A program made the translations under genes and the position numbers. Below the pieces are notes generated by a model. That model did no database searches. It had not been told where the DNA came from and saw only the letters and a program-made list of their open reading frames with translations. This document shows positions 1-7,380 of a stretch of DNA of 19,234 bases, one piece after another. The stretch's first letter is position 1; every line of letters begins with the position of its first letter. This DNA comes from UBA6544 sp049601975 (GTDB lineage Bacteria > Pseudomonadota > Alphaproteobacteria > UBA8366). The stretch lies in contig JBMYRC010000074.1 of the NCBI GenBank assembly GCA_049601975.1, positions 1 to 19,234 of the forward strand. Direction: 5' to 3'.

Positions 1-26
1 TGATTACATCAACGGGAGTGTGAGAA

Positions 27-578
27 ATGAAGCAATACATATTGGCGGTTTGCGGGTTGTTGGCGATGTTCGTCCTGCTGCCGGCACAATTGAGTGCGGG
101 AGAATTACCAGGAATTGTCGGCAAAGACGGAGCCATCAGCCTGCCAACAGCAGATTTCCGCCGGGATTGGAGCCATCTGGGTTCTTGGACGGTGCTCGAC
201 AAGGACTCACCGGCGCATGGGATTCACGATGTCTACGCACCTAAGACGACGGTCCAAGCGTTTAGGGCGACAGGAAAGTTTCCAGACGGCGCTGTGCTGG
301 TGAAGGAAATCCGTACATTCGAGACGGCGACGCTAACCACCGGCAATGTCGCTTATGCGGGCAAGCAGGCGGTTTGGTTTGTCATGGTCAAGGATTCGAC
401 AGGTCGGTTTGAAGGCAAGAACCTTCTTTGGGCCGAAGGTTGGGGCTGGGCGATGTTCAAAGCTGATAATCCGCAGAAACAAGTAGCTGAATCCTTCGAG
501 GCGTCCTGCATGGGTTGCCACACGCCCGTCGCCAAGACCGATTGGGTGTTCCAGAGCGGCTACCCCACCCTGAAATAG
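27..578 (+). CDS. Cytochrome P460-family c-type haem protein, exported
   Basis: A 183-residue protein with an N-terminal signal peptide (hydrophobic residues about 5-20, likely cleavage near LSA-G at 24/25) and one c-type haem motif, CMGCH, at residues 161-165 close to the C-terminus. One C-terminal CxxCH, the length and the segment FPDGAVLVKE (about 85-94) fit the cytochrome P460 family. Those periplasmic haem proteins carry a lysine cross-linked to the haem and can oxidise hydroxylamine or detoxify nitrogen oxides. K93 is a candidate for that lysine, but this alignment is from memory. The start at 27 follows a GGGAG site with 8 bases spacing. No ammonia-oxidation or cytochrome partner genes are visible nearby. 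The gene ends just before a strong hairpin terminator, so it is the last gene of its transcript. Family call fairly sure; substrate unknown. Confidence 0.85.
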   Translation: MKQYILAVCGLLAMFVLLPAQLSAGELPGIVGKDGAISLPTADFRRDWSHLGSWTVLDKDSPAHGIHDVYAPKTTVQAFRATGKFPDGAVLVKEIRTFETATLTTGNVAYAGKQAVWFVMVKDSTGRFEGKNLLWAEGWGWAMFKADNPQKQVAESFEASCMGCHTPVAKTDWVFQSGYPTLK

Positions 579-597
579 TAGTCCCTGGTACCCACGA

Positions 598-645
598 CCG
601 GCCCGGCGTTTCCCCTCACGTCGGGCCGGAATTTCCTGTTCTTTC
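598..645 (+). terminator. Rho-independent terminator after the P460 gene
   Basis: An 11-base stem (598-608 pairing with 619-629, one G-T wobble) with a 10-base loop, followed by a T-rich run (AATTTCCTGTTCTTT). It lies 20 bases after the P460 stop codon. The rest of the 579-739 gap shows no further gene and no convincing promoter. Confidence 0.8.
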
Positions 646-739
646 CTCGGCTGAGCTCTGCATTGAGCGGTCCTCCATATTATTGTGAAAACCGTAGTGA
701 TATGCCCTAACTGCCCAAGGAACAGCCAATTTTCCGAAT

Positions 740-1828
740 GTGGTGATGGACAAGATGCTACTAATCAGAGCCCTCGTCGTTGCGGTCTTAATGCTGCAGG
801 TTTTCGTTCAAGCCGGTGAAACCGAAGCTGCCGACGGATACGCCATTATCGAGAAGGGCGGAGATACCGTCAGGGTGCTGAACGATGGCACTCTAAAGGG
901 ACGGGTCGCGTGGGCATTCGACACGCCGACCGAAGGTTCCGCTCCAATGGGATTGTTGCTGCAACATTTGTGCGCAGCACACGATATTGCTTGGGCGAGT
1001 TATAAACCGACCCATCCTGAAGTTATCAGCGTCTTGAATGAACATCCGCGCGCATGGGGGATATACGACCGCAACTACTGCGGTAAGGCATGTCTGAAAG
1101 CATATGGACGCAATGATCGCATCACGCCGATCGGGCTTGGTATCTACAAGAAGAAGAGGAAGCGGAAATGGTTTGTCATGCACCATAAGTTTGCAGTGCT
1201 GAATCTTGGGGTAGACGGTGGATCCGGCGAGCAAGGTGTGCTGACGGGCAGTTTCAATTGGAATAAAAGCGTTGCGAACCGGAACTACGAGAATTTGGTC
1301 TATATTCAGAGCCGGAAGATTGCCGAAGCCTATGCGCAGGAGTTTAAGCGGATTGAGAGTCAGGAAACGGATTCCTCCGAAATTGTGTCGGATGAAGGCG
1401 TTTCCGTCGCATTCAATCGGGCGGGTGTTGGCCTAATTCAAGATCGGATCAAGGCGGCCAAGCAAACGGTTCTGGTGGCAGTTTGGAGTATCAGCGTTTC
1501 TTCCGCCAAGAATCCCAATCCGCTTTACGACGCTTTGCTGGCGGCGGTCGAACGCGGTGTAGACGTCCGAGTCCTGACTGACGCACATAAGGCCAAGAAA
1601 CGAAAATACGAAAAACTAAACGTTCTCAAAGCACATATGCCGGACAAAAAAGGGCATATGCATCATAAGTTTATAGTGATTGACGGCGATGAAGTCGTTA
1701 CAGGAAGTTTCAATTTTGTCACCAAGTCACTATCGGGGAATTACGAGAACGTCATCGCAATAAAGAGTCCGGCAATGGCCGCATCTTTTGCCGACCATTG
1801 GAAATCAGTCGCCAAGGCAACGCGTTAG
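740..1828 (+). CDS. Phospholipase D-like protein with two HxK motifs, exported
   Basis: Up to 362 residues with a hydrophobic N-terminal segment (about residues 7-22), so probably exported or lipid-anchored. The body is a clear internal duplication: each half has HHKF, then GSFN, then NYEN. The first half has H148-K150 and GSFNWN at 170-175; the second has H308-K310 and GSFNF at 322-326. This is the phospholipase D/nuclease superfamily, in which two HxK histidines form one active site acting on phosphodiesters (lipid or nucleic acid). The second motif is a full HKD (D315); the first ends in Asn155 where Asp is usual. The exact start is unsure: GTG 740, GTG 743, ATG 746 and ATG 755 are all in frame, and the nearest AAGGA (717-721) is far from 740. 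Base use looks more AT-rich than the operons to the right, which may hint at transfer. It converges on the CoxL-like gene with a 30-base gap and no obvious terminator. Confidence 0.82.
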   Translation: MVMDKMLLIRALVVAVLMLQVFVQAGETEAADGYAIIEKGGDTVRVLNDGTLKGRVAWAFDTPTEGSAPMGLLLQHLCAAHDIAWASYKPTHPEVISVLNEHPRAWGIYDRNYCGKACLKAYGRNDRITPIGLGIYKKKRKRKWFVMHHKFAVLNLGVDGGSGEQGVLTGSFNWNKSVANRNYENLVYIQSRKIAEAYAQEFKRIESQETDSSEIVSDEGVSVAFNRAGVGLIQDRIKAAKQTVLVAVWSISVSSAKNPNPLYDALLAAVERGVDVRVLTDAHKAKKRKYEKLNVLKAHMPDKKGHMHHKFIVIDGDEVVTGSFNFVTKSLSGNYENVIAIKSPAMAASFADHWKSVAKATR

Positions 1829-1858
1829 TTTCTGCAAACTCGAACTTCGCGAGCAGCG

Positions 1859-4180
1859 TTACGCCGCGTTTACCGCCTGCCAAATGCGCTCCGGCGTCGC
1901 CGGGAAATCCATCGTGCGAATGCCAAGCGGAGCTAAGGCATCAAGGACAGCACTGGCAAGGCAGGCGACCGCGCCGACTGTGCCTGCTTCCCCGGCGCCT
2001 TTGATACCAAGTGGATTGCGTGGACTCGGCACCACGTGGGTTTCAATCTCGAAGGACGGGTACTCGTCCGCGCGCGGCATGTGGTAGTCCATGAACGATC
2101 CAGTCAGGACCTGACCGGTCTCGTCCATGACGATCCGCTCGCCAATGATTTGCGAGATACCTTGAACGATGCCGCCGTGCAATTGGCCCTTGAGAAGCAA
2201 GAGGTTCATCACCGTACCCACATCGTCGACCGCCAGATAATGTAAGATTTTGATAGACCCAGTTTCCGGATCGATTTCCACTTCCGAGACGTGGCAGGCG
2301 TTGGGGAATGTCGGTCCCGGAGACTTAAACGTATCGAATCCGTTGAGGCCGCTCTCCATACCGGGCGGCAGCATGGCGGGTTGGAAGGCCAATGCCGCGA
2401 CTTCTTTCATGTCGAGCCCCCGGTCCGTTCCCGCAACGGCAAAACGTCCGTCGCTGAATTCAATGTCGACTTCAGCGGCTTCCAGTGTGTGCGCGGCGAT
2501 TCGCCGGCCCTTGTCGATGATTTTGTCGGCGGCTCCGATTAGGGCTGCGCTGCCCAATCCCGAAACCCGGGAACCACCGGTGCCGTGGCCGTAATTGACC
2601 ATATCCGTGTCACCTTGGACGTAGCGGATCTGCTCGAAGTCGAGGTTAAATTTTTCCGAAAGTAGTTGCTTAAAAACCGTCTCATGGCCTTGGCCGTGGG
2701 CGTGGGTTCCCATAAGGACGGTGATATGACCTTCTTGATCGAAGCGGATTTCACCGCCTTCGTCGAACATGCCCGCCGCTTGTTCCACCGCGTTGGCGAC
2801 ACCAAGGCCGCGCAACTTTCCCGCACTTTTCGATTGCGCGCGACGTTGTTCGAAGTCGGATGCTTCCGCCATCTCTAATGCGCGGTCCATATTCCGCTCG
2901 AACTCGCCACAGTCGTAATTATAGGAGAGCGCGGTCTGATACGGCATGGAGTCCGGTGGAATGATATTGCGGCGGCGCAACTCGATCCGGTCGATCCCCA
3001 TCTCGCGGGCCGCCAAGTCGATGACTTGTTCGATGGCAAGCGTGGCCTCCGGCCGTCCAGCCCCCCGATAGGGGCTAGTCGGTGCGGAATTGGTGAAAAC
3101 GCCGGTGATTTCCGCGTGGATCGCGGGTGTCTTATACACGCCGGCAATACCACCGAGATTGCCGATAGCGGGAAGGGGGCCGAAATTATTGAGATACGCC
3201 CCGACGCTGGCCCGTTTCAGGACCCGCAAGCCAAGGAAAGTACCATCCTCGGCGAGTGCCAATTCAACCGTCATGGCGAAATCCCGGGCGTGTTCCTCGA
3301 GGATGCCCTCCGATCTTTCGTTAACCCACTTTACCGGACGTTCAAGTTGCTTCGCCGCCCACATGACGAGGGTCAATTCGGGAAAGCAGTTGGAGCGAAG
3401 GCCGAACGAGCCGCCCATGTCTGGGCTGATGATGCGTAGTTTGCTTTCCGGTACTTTCAGGACCGATTGGGCCAACCAACTCCGTAAGTCGTGGGGGAAT
3501 TGGTTGCCGGAATGCAGCGTGTAGCGATCTTCAAACCGATCGTACTCGCCGATGGCGGCGCGGGGCTCCATAGGGTTGATAGCAACGCGGGCGAAAGGAA
3601 TTTCGACGCGGCTGATGTGATCGGCGGAGGCGAAGGCGGAGTCGGTCTCGGCTTTATTACCTTGCTCCATCCGGAAGCAGATGTTGTCCGCGCAATCGTC
3701 CCAAATCGATGCGCCGTTCTCGGCCAAGGCATCTGGGATCTCGACGACCGGTGGCAGTTCTTCGTAGTCGACCTCTATCAGTTCCGCGGCATCACGGGCA
3801 TGGCTGCGGGTCTCCGCCACGACGAAGGCGACGTAATCTCCGACGAATGCGACCTTTTCCTCCACCAGGGCGGCCCGCCTTGGCTCATACATCGGCGAGC
3901 CGTCGGGCCTTTTGAGCGGTAAAAGCTTGGCCGCGAGGCACGGCATATAGCCAAGCTCGGCGGCGGCGATATCGGCGCCAGTATAGACCGCGATGACGCC
4001 GGGAGCGGCGAGCGCGTCCGCCGTATCGATGGATCGGATGCGGGCATGTGCATAGGGAGAGCGCAGCATAAAGGCGGATGCTTGGCCCTGAAGATTGATA
4101 TCGTCTGTATAGCGCCCGCCGCCGCGCAGCAGGCGCTGGTCCTCAACCCGAGGCACCGATTGACCGAGTGCGAACCGCAT
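1859..4180 (-). CDS. Xanthine dehydrogenase/CoxL-family molybdopterin-binding subunit (form II type)
   Basis: A 773-residue large subunit of the molybdenum hydroxylase family (aerobic CO dehydrogenase CoxL, xanthine and aldehyde dehydrogenases). Visible marks: N-terminal VEDQRLLRGGGRYTDD, GGSFG at 256-260, the active-site loop PYRGAGR at 370-376, GQGHET near 497-501, and GIKGAGEAGT near 725-734 with the probable catalytic Glu731. The AYRGAGR-like loop marks the form II group, not true CO dehydrogenase (form I has AYRCSFR), so a CO role is unlikely; hydroxylation of an aldehyde, N-heterocycle or similar is more likely. It follows the enolase-superfamily gene by 21 bases on the same strand. The FAD (CoxM) and 2Fe-2S (CoxS) partner subunits are absent from this window, so it must borrow subunits encoded elsewhere or work differently. 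Length is normal and complete. Confidence 0.92.
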   Translation of the reverse strand: MRFALGQSVPRVEDQRLLRGGGRYTDDINLQGQASAFMLRSPYAHARIRSIDTADALAAPGVIAVYTGADIAAAELGYMPCLAAKLLPLKRPDGSPMYEPRRAALVEEKVAFVGDYVAFVVAETRSHARDAAELIEVDYEELPPVVEIPDALAENGASIWDDCADNICFRMEQGNKAETDSAFASADHISRVEIPFARVAINPMEPRAAIGEYDRFEDRYTLHSGNQFPHDLRSWLAQSVLKVPESKLRIISPDMGGSFGLRSNCFPELTLVMWAAKQLERPVKWVNERSEGILEEHARDFAMTVELALAEDGTFLGLRVLKRASVGAYLNNFGPLPAIGNLGGIAGVYKTPAIHAEITGVFTNSAPTSPYRGAGRPEATLAIEQVIDLAAREMGIDRIELRRRNIIPPDSMPYQTALSYNYDCGEFERNMDRALEMAEASDFEQRRAQSKSAGKLRGLGVANAVEQAAGMFDEGGEIRFDQEGHITVLMGTHAHGQGHETVFKQLLSEKFNLDFEQIRYVQGDTDMVNYGHGTGGSRVSGLGSAALIGAADKIIDKGRRIAAHTLEAAEVDIEFSDGRFAVAGTDRGLDMKEVAALAFQPAMLPPGMESGLNGFDTFKSPGPTFPNACHVSEVEIDPETGSIKILHYLAVDDVGTVMNLLLLKGQLHGGIVQGISQIIGERIVMDETGQVLTGSFMDYHMPRADEYPSFEIETHVVPSPRNPLGIKGAGEAGTVGAVACLASAVLDALAPLGIRTMDFPATPERIWQAVNAA

Positions 4181-4201
4181 GTCTTCTCTCCTCCGCGTTG
4201 A

Positions 4202-5296
4202 TCACGCCATGTAGGACGCGATGGCCTTCTCGTCGAACTTCAATCCTAGGCCCGGCTTGTTGGGCAGGATCATCTCGCCGTTCTCGACGATAGGGGTTTC
4301 CTCGTACAGGCACAGCATCCAGGGCATATACTCGACTGTCAGGCCGTTCGGGCAGGCGGCCACCAGATGCACCAGAATTTCCGGCATGACGTGACTGACA
4401 ATTGGTAGATTGAAGGCTTCCGCCATACCGGCGATCTTCATCCATTGGGTGACGCCGCCCGCACGCACGATATCGACCATAACGATGTCGACGGAACGCG
4501 CCTCGATCATGTGCCGGAACGGCGCGATGCCCCATAGATATTCACCCCCTGCGATGGGTGTCTTCAAGGCGGCGGTGACCCGGGCGAGGCCCGCATAATC
4601 ATCAGCCACTGTGACGTCTTCCAGCCAAAACAACCCAACATCTTCGACCCGGCTGCCGATATCGATGGCTTGTTCGGGCCGCCAGCGTTGATTGATGTCA
4701 CACATCAGTTTGATATAGGGACCGATGGCTTCGCGCACGACCCGGACGCGGCGGATCTCATCCTCCGGCGTCGGATTTCCCGGCAGCGCCATTTGGGTTT
4801 TCATCTCACGAAAACCTTTCGAGACCAAAGTATGCGCCGCCTGTTGCGCCTGATCGTCGGTCAGCCCGCGCCTTAGTGCGCCGGAGGCATATGTCGGCAC
4901 CCGGTCGCGATGGCCGCCCAAAAGCTTCCAGAGCGGCAACCCGAGCGCCTTCCCCTTGATGTCCCAAAGCGCGACGTCTATGGCGGAAAGCGCCAGGGTA
5001 AAGATGCCACCCGGTCCGCAGGAATCGCCGGTGCCATTGCGAAGCTTTGCGACGATATGCTCGATGCACAGCGGGTCCTCACCGACCGTCAGTTCGGAGA
5101 GTTCCTCTACCGCGACCCGTAGGCTGCCGGTCATCTTGCCACCATAGAAGGTGACGCCAATTCCTTCGAGACCATTATCCGTGCGCAGGCGCAGGATGAC
5201 GACCGGTCGCGTCCGGCCCGCTTCCTCCGGCATATTGGCCAGAGGATCGTCTTCCGGAATGTTCAGAGCGCTTACTTCATAGCCGGTGATTTTCAC
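4202..5296 (-). CDS. Mandelate racemase/muconate lactonizing enzyme family protein (enolase superfamily)
   Basis: A 364-residue enolase-superfamily enzyme that would abstract a proton next to a carboxylate, giving racemisation or dehydration of an acid-sugar-like or related hydroxy acid. Metal ligands are visible as D200 (MCDINQRW), E226 (FWLED) and E252 (GGEY). The His-Asp dyad of the mandelate racemase subgroup is H302 (VSHVMPE) with D275 (VMVD). The usual KxK motif reads K166-T-Q168: the second lysine is replaced by glutamine, which could restrict the enzyme to chemistry with one base. The start is GTG at 5296, with AAGGGA about seven bases before it. It is first in a two-gene minus-strand unit with the CoxL-like gene and diverges from the short-chain dehydrogenase gene. 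Superfamily certain; substrate unknown. Confidence 0.92.
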   Translation of the reverse strand: MKITGYEVSALNIPEDDPLANMPEEAGRTRPVVILRLRTDNGLEGIGVTFYGGKMTGSLRVAVEELSELTVGEDPLCIEHIVAKLRNGTGDSCGPGGIFTLALSAIDVALWDIKGKALGLPLWKLLGGHRDRVPTYASGALRRGLTDDQAQQAAHTLVSKGFREMKTQMALPGNPTPEDEIRRVRVVREAIGPYIKLMCDINQRWRPEQAIDIGSRVEDVGLFWLEDVTVADDYAGLARVTAALKTPIAGGEYLWGIAPFRHMIEARSVDIVMVDIVRAGGVTQWMKIAGMAEAFNLPIVSHVMPEILVHLVAACPNGLTVEYMPWMLCLYEETPIVENGEMILPNKPGLGLKFDEKAIASYMA

Positions 5297-5329
5297 GGTT
5301 GGTCCCTTCGATGGTCACGGTGTCTGTGT

Positions 5330-5340
5330 TAGTTAAACTA
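5330..5340. promoter_or_regulatory. Small palindrome TAGTTAAACTA in divergent intergenic region
   Basis: A perfect 11-base palindrome (5-base arms around a central A) in the 152-base gap between the divergent enolase-superfamily and short-chain dehydrogenase genes, about 34 bases upstream of the former's start. The position suits an operator for a shared regulator, but a short AT-rich palindrome can occur by chance. No regulator gene is adjacent. Confidence 0.3.
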
Positions 5341-5433
5341 TGGCGGGCGATGCGGTTTGGGTATTGCCTCTCGGGCGGCTTGAAGCACCGGTTGTCGCGG
5401 ATAGCTATGTGTCTAAGGAAAACCAACCCTGCA

Positions 5434-5440
5434 GGGGGAG
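5434..5440 (+). promoter_or_regulatory. Ribosome binding site that fixes the SDR start
   Basis: GGGGGAG lies 8 bases before ATG 5449. The frame stays open upstream to 5299, but this site and the conserved N-terminus (VEGKVAVITGAASGIG) select 5449. It overlaps the end of a 10-base palindrome CCCTGCAGGG (5427-5436). Confidence 0.75.
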
Positions 5441-5448
5441 AAATCGTT

Positions 5449-6225
5449 ATGAAGGTTGAAGGTAAGGTTGCGGTGATCACGGGTGCGGCAAGCGGAATCG
5501 GGCGCGCATTGGCGCGCCGGTTCAAGGAGGAGGGGGCCGCAGGTATCGCCGTTGCGGATATGCAGGAAGAAGCCTTGGTCGCCGTCGCCGACGAGATTGG
5601 CGCGCTGCCGATTGTCACCGATGTCTCTCGCGAAGGGGATATACAGACCTTGGTGGAACGGACCGAAAATGAGCTCGGCCCGATTGATATCTTTTGCTCG
5701 AACGCCGGGATCGCCTGGCTCGGTGGTGAAGACGTGCCGGATGCGGATTGGCAAAAGAATTGGGATATCCACGTGATGGCGCATGTCTACGCGGCGCGTG
5801 CGGTGGCGCCCAAAATGGCGGCGCGAGGCGACGGATATCTGATCAATACGGCGTCGGCGGCGGGTCTGTTGTCGCATGTTAATTCCGCCACGTATTCCGT
5901 GACCAAGCACGCAGCGATCGCCTTTGGCGAATGGTTGTCGATCGAATATGGCACCCGAGGTGTGAAAGTGTCGGTCCTGTGTCCACAAGCGGTGCGCACG
6001 GCAATGACTCAGGGACGGGAAGGCGGTGTCGCGTCGCTCGACGGGATGATCGACCCGGAGGAATTGACCGATAGCGTGATCGAGACAATGGATAGGGAAG
6101 AATTTCTCATTCTGCCGCATCCAGTCGTCCTGGACTACCTGCAACGCAAGACGGGTGATTATGATCGTTGGCTTGGCGGTATGCGTAAATTGAAAGAGCG
6201 TTATCGAGGAACCGATGGAGTTTAA
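5449..6225 (+). CDS. Short-chain dehydrogenase/reductase (SDR family)
   Basis: A 258-residue classical SDR: an NAD(P)-dependent alcohol/ketone oxidoreductase, cytosolic. The Rossmann glycine motif TGAASGIG is at 11-18, NAG at 85-87, catalytic Ser136 in NTASAAG, and YSVTK at 149-153 gives Tyr149 and Lys153. D37 after the second beta strand (VADMQ) suggests NAD preference. The catalytic Asn of the N-S-Y-K tetrad appears to be His108 (WDIHVM). The start is ATG 5449, because GGGGGAG sits 8 bases upstream and the family N-terminus begins here; the open frame to 5299 crosses the divergent promoter region. The next plus-strand gene is 134 bases downstream. Probably part of the catabolic set with the oxygenase-like gene; substrate unknown. 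Confidence 0.93.
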   Translation: MKVEGKVAVITGAASGIGRALARRFKEEGAAGIAVADMQEEALVAVADEIGALPIVTDVSREGDIQTLVERTENELGPIDIFCSNAGIAWLGGEDVPDADWQKNWDIHVMAHVYAARAVAPKMAARGDGYLINTASAAGLLSHVNSATYSVTKHAAIAFGEWLSIEYGTRGVKVSVLCPQAVRTAMTQGREGGVASLDGMIDPEELTDSVIETMDREEFLILPHPVVLDYLQRKTGDYDRWLGGMRKLKERYRGTDGV

Positions 6226-6270
6226 TCGGGTAAATAAATCTAACCCGAACGTGAAGAAATATCGGTCGCA

Positions 6271-6344
6271 AACTTCATCATCTTATCGCATCTTAAGGGT
6301 AACGAGTTGGGCCGTCGCGTCGGCGAGGCTGCACAAATGAAGTT
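6271..6344 (+). repeat. Inverted repeat in leader of the CmcJ-like gene
   Basis: AACTTCAT (6271-6278) is the exact reverse complement of ATGAAGTT (6337-6344), eight bases each, in the 134-base gap upstream of the CmcJ-like start. The distal arm ends just before the AAGGA ribosome site (6347-6351), so pairing in RNA could affect access to it. The arms are short and far apart, so chance is possible. A second weak stem (CGGGT/ACCCG) lies just after the SDR stop. Confidence 0.25.
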
Positions 6345-6359
6345 ATAAGGATTAGAACG

Positions 6360-7211
6360 ATGAGCCAATTGAGATCAGATGCGGCCGAGCCGCTGCCGAG
6401 CGTTGAGGGTGCTTTGTCCTTCATTGTCCCCCAAGATACCAAGCCGGTATTTCACAGCACCGCGCTGACCGGCGGCGAAGCGAAGATTTTTTTCGAGTTG
6501 GAAGACGTCTCTGTTTCGGTCGCCGATATGCGCCCAATCGCGGAGAACCTTTCGGTCGACACGCAAGGTTTCGAACTGTTGCATCATGAAACCCAAGTGG
6601 ATGATCTCTACGACGATGCGGCGGTCGATTCCACATATCATGCCGAAGTCGAGGACATCTTGCGTGAGCGTTTCGACGCCACCCATGTGGCTATCTTCGA
6701 TGTGACGAGACGCTCCGATGACACGGGCGGAGCCCGGAACCCGGATGGTTTGCGCGGTCCCGCGACCCGCGTACACGTGGATTACACCGTGGCGAGTGGC
6801 CCCCAACGGGCCAAGGACGTCCTCGGTGAAGCGGAGTACGAACGACTAATCGAGGCCGGTGCGCGCATTTTGCAGGTCAACGTTTGGCGGCCGATCAGTG
6901 GGCCAGTGAAACGTTCGCCGCTCGCCTTGGCCGATGCCGCCAGTATTGCGACTGAGGAATTGGTCGCGACGGATCAAGTCTTTGCGGATCGCGTAGGTGA
7001 AATTTATCAGGTTGCGCACGGTGCGGGACAACGTTGGTATTATGCGTCGGAGATCGACCGCGATGAAATCCTGCTGATCAAGGGTTGGGACAGCATCGAC
7101 GACGGGCGTGCCCACTTTACCCCGCACGGTGCATTTGAGTTGCAAGAGACGGCGCCGGACGCGCCGCCGCGCGAAAGTATCGAAGTTCGCACTTTCGTCA
7201 TCATTGAGTAA
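6360..7211 (+). CDS. CmcJ/NvfI-family oxygenase-like protein
   Basis: A 283-residue soluble protein recognisable as the CmcJ/NvfI family by its overall pattern, including the segment around VNVWRPISGPVKRSPLAL (173-190) and the C-terminal FTPHGAF (253-259). Members include CmcJ of cephamycin biosynthesis and fungal non-haem iron enzymes such as NvfI, which makes an endoperoxide. Candidate iron ligands are the HxD pair H139/D141 (RVHVDY) with H252 or H256 distally; this assignment is inference. In alphaproteobacterial genomes such proteins are usually annotated only by family. It sits between an SDR and a ketopantoate-reductase-like gene on the same strand, which suggests a redox conversion of a small hydroxy or keto acid, not antibiotic synthesis. 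The start is supported by AAGGA 8 bases upstream. Family call good; reaction unknown. Confidence 0.82.
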   Translation: MSQLRSDAAEPLPSVEGALSFIVPQDTKPVFHSTALTGGEAKIFFELEDVSVSVADMRPIAENLSVDTQGFELLHHETQVDDLYDDAAVDSTYHAEVEDILRERFDATHVAIFDVTRRSDDTGGARNPDGLRGPATRVHVDYTVASGPQRAKDVLGEAEYERLIEAGARILQVNVWRPISGPVKRSPLALADAASIATEELVATDQVFADRVGEIYQVAHGAGQRWYYASEIDRDEILLIKGWDSIDDGRAHFTPHGAFELQETAPDAPPRESIEVRTFVIIE

Positions 7212-7278
7212 ATCTTACCTGATAACACCTTCGTGACGCGGTTTCGCCGATCTTTTCAGGCCTTTTGTATACCAGCGC

Positions 7279-7307
7279 TTGACCGACCGGCTAATCTGGA
7301 CACATTC
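7279..7307 (+). promoter_or_regulatory. Weak candidate promoter before ketopantoate-reductase-like gene
   Basis: TTGACC (7279-7284), then 17 bases and ACATTC (7302-7307), within the 169-base gap before the gene at 7381. The -35 is good, the -10 poor. The gap size suggests the gene has its own promoter, but the exact site is uncertain. Confidence 0.25.
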
Positions 7308-7380
7308 TTAATCAAAGTGGCGGCCCGGACCAATGAGGTCGGGGCTGAACCGTGTGTGTTAGGGAATCCGGGAGGAAGTT

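Noticed and set aside
1829..1858. Terminator between the convergent PLD-like and CoxL-like genes
   Set aside because: Only a four-base stem (CTCG/CGAG) can be drawn, with no T run.
1859..4180. Aerobic CO dehydrogenase large subunit
   Set aside because: The active-site loop is of the form II AYRGAGR type, not the form I AYRCSFR, and coxM/coxS are missing.
5297..5428. Inverted repeat GGTTGGT (5297) and ACCAACC (5422)
   Set aside because: Only seven bases per arm, 118 bases apart; expected by chance at this length.
5413..6144. 243-codon open frame on the minus strand
   Set aside because: Antisense to the SDR gene, whose full set of catalytic motifs proves the plus-strand reading.
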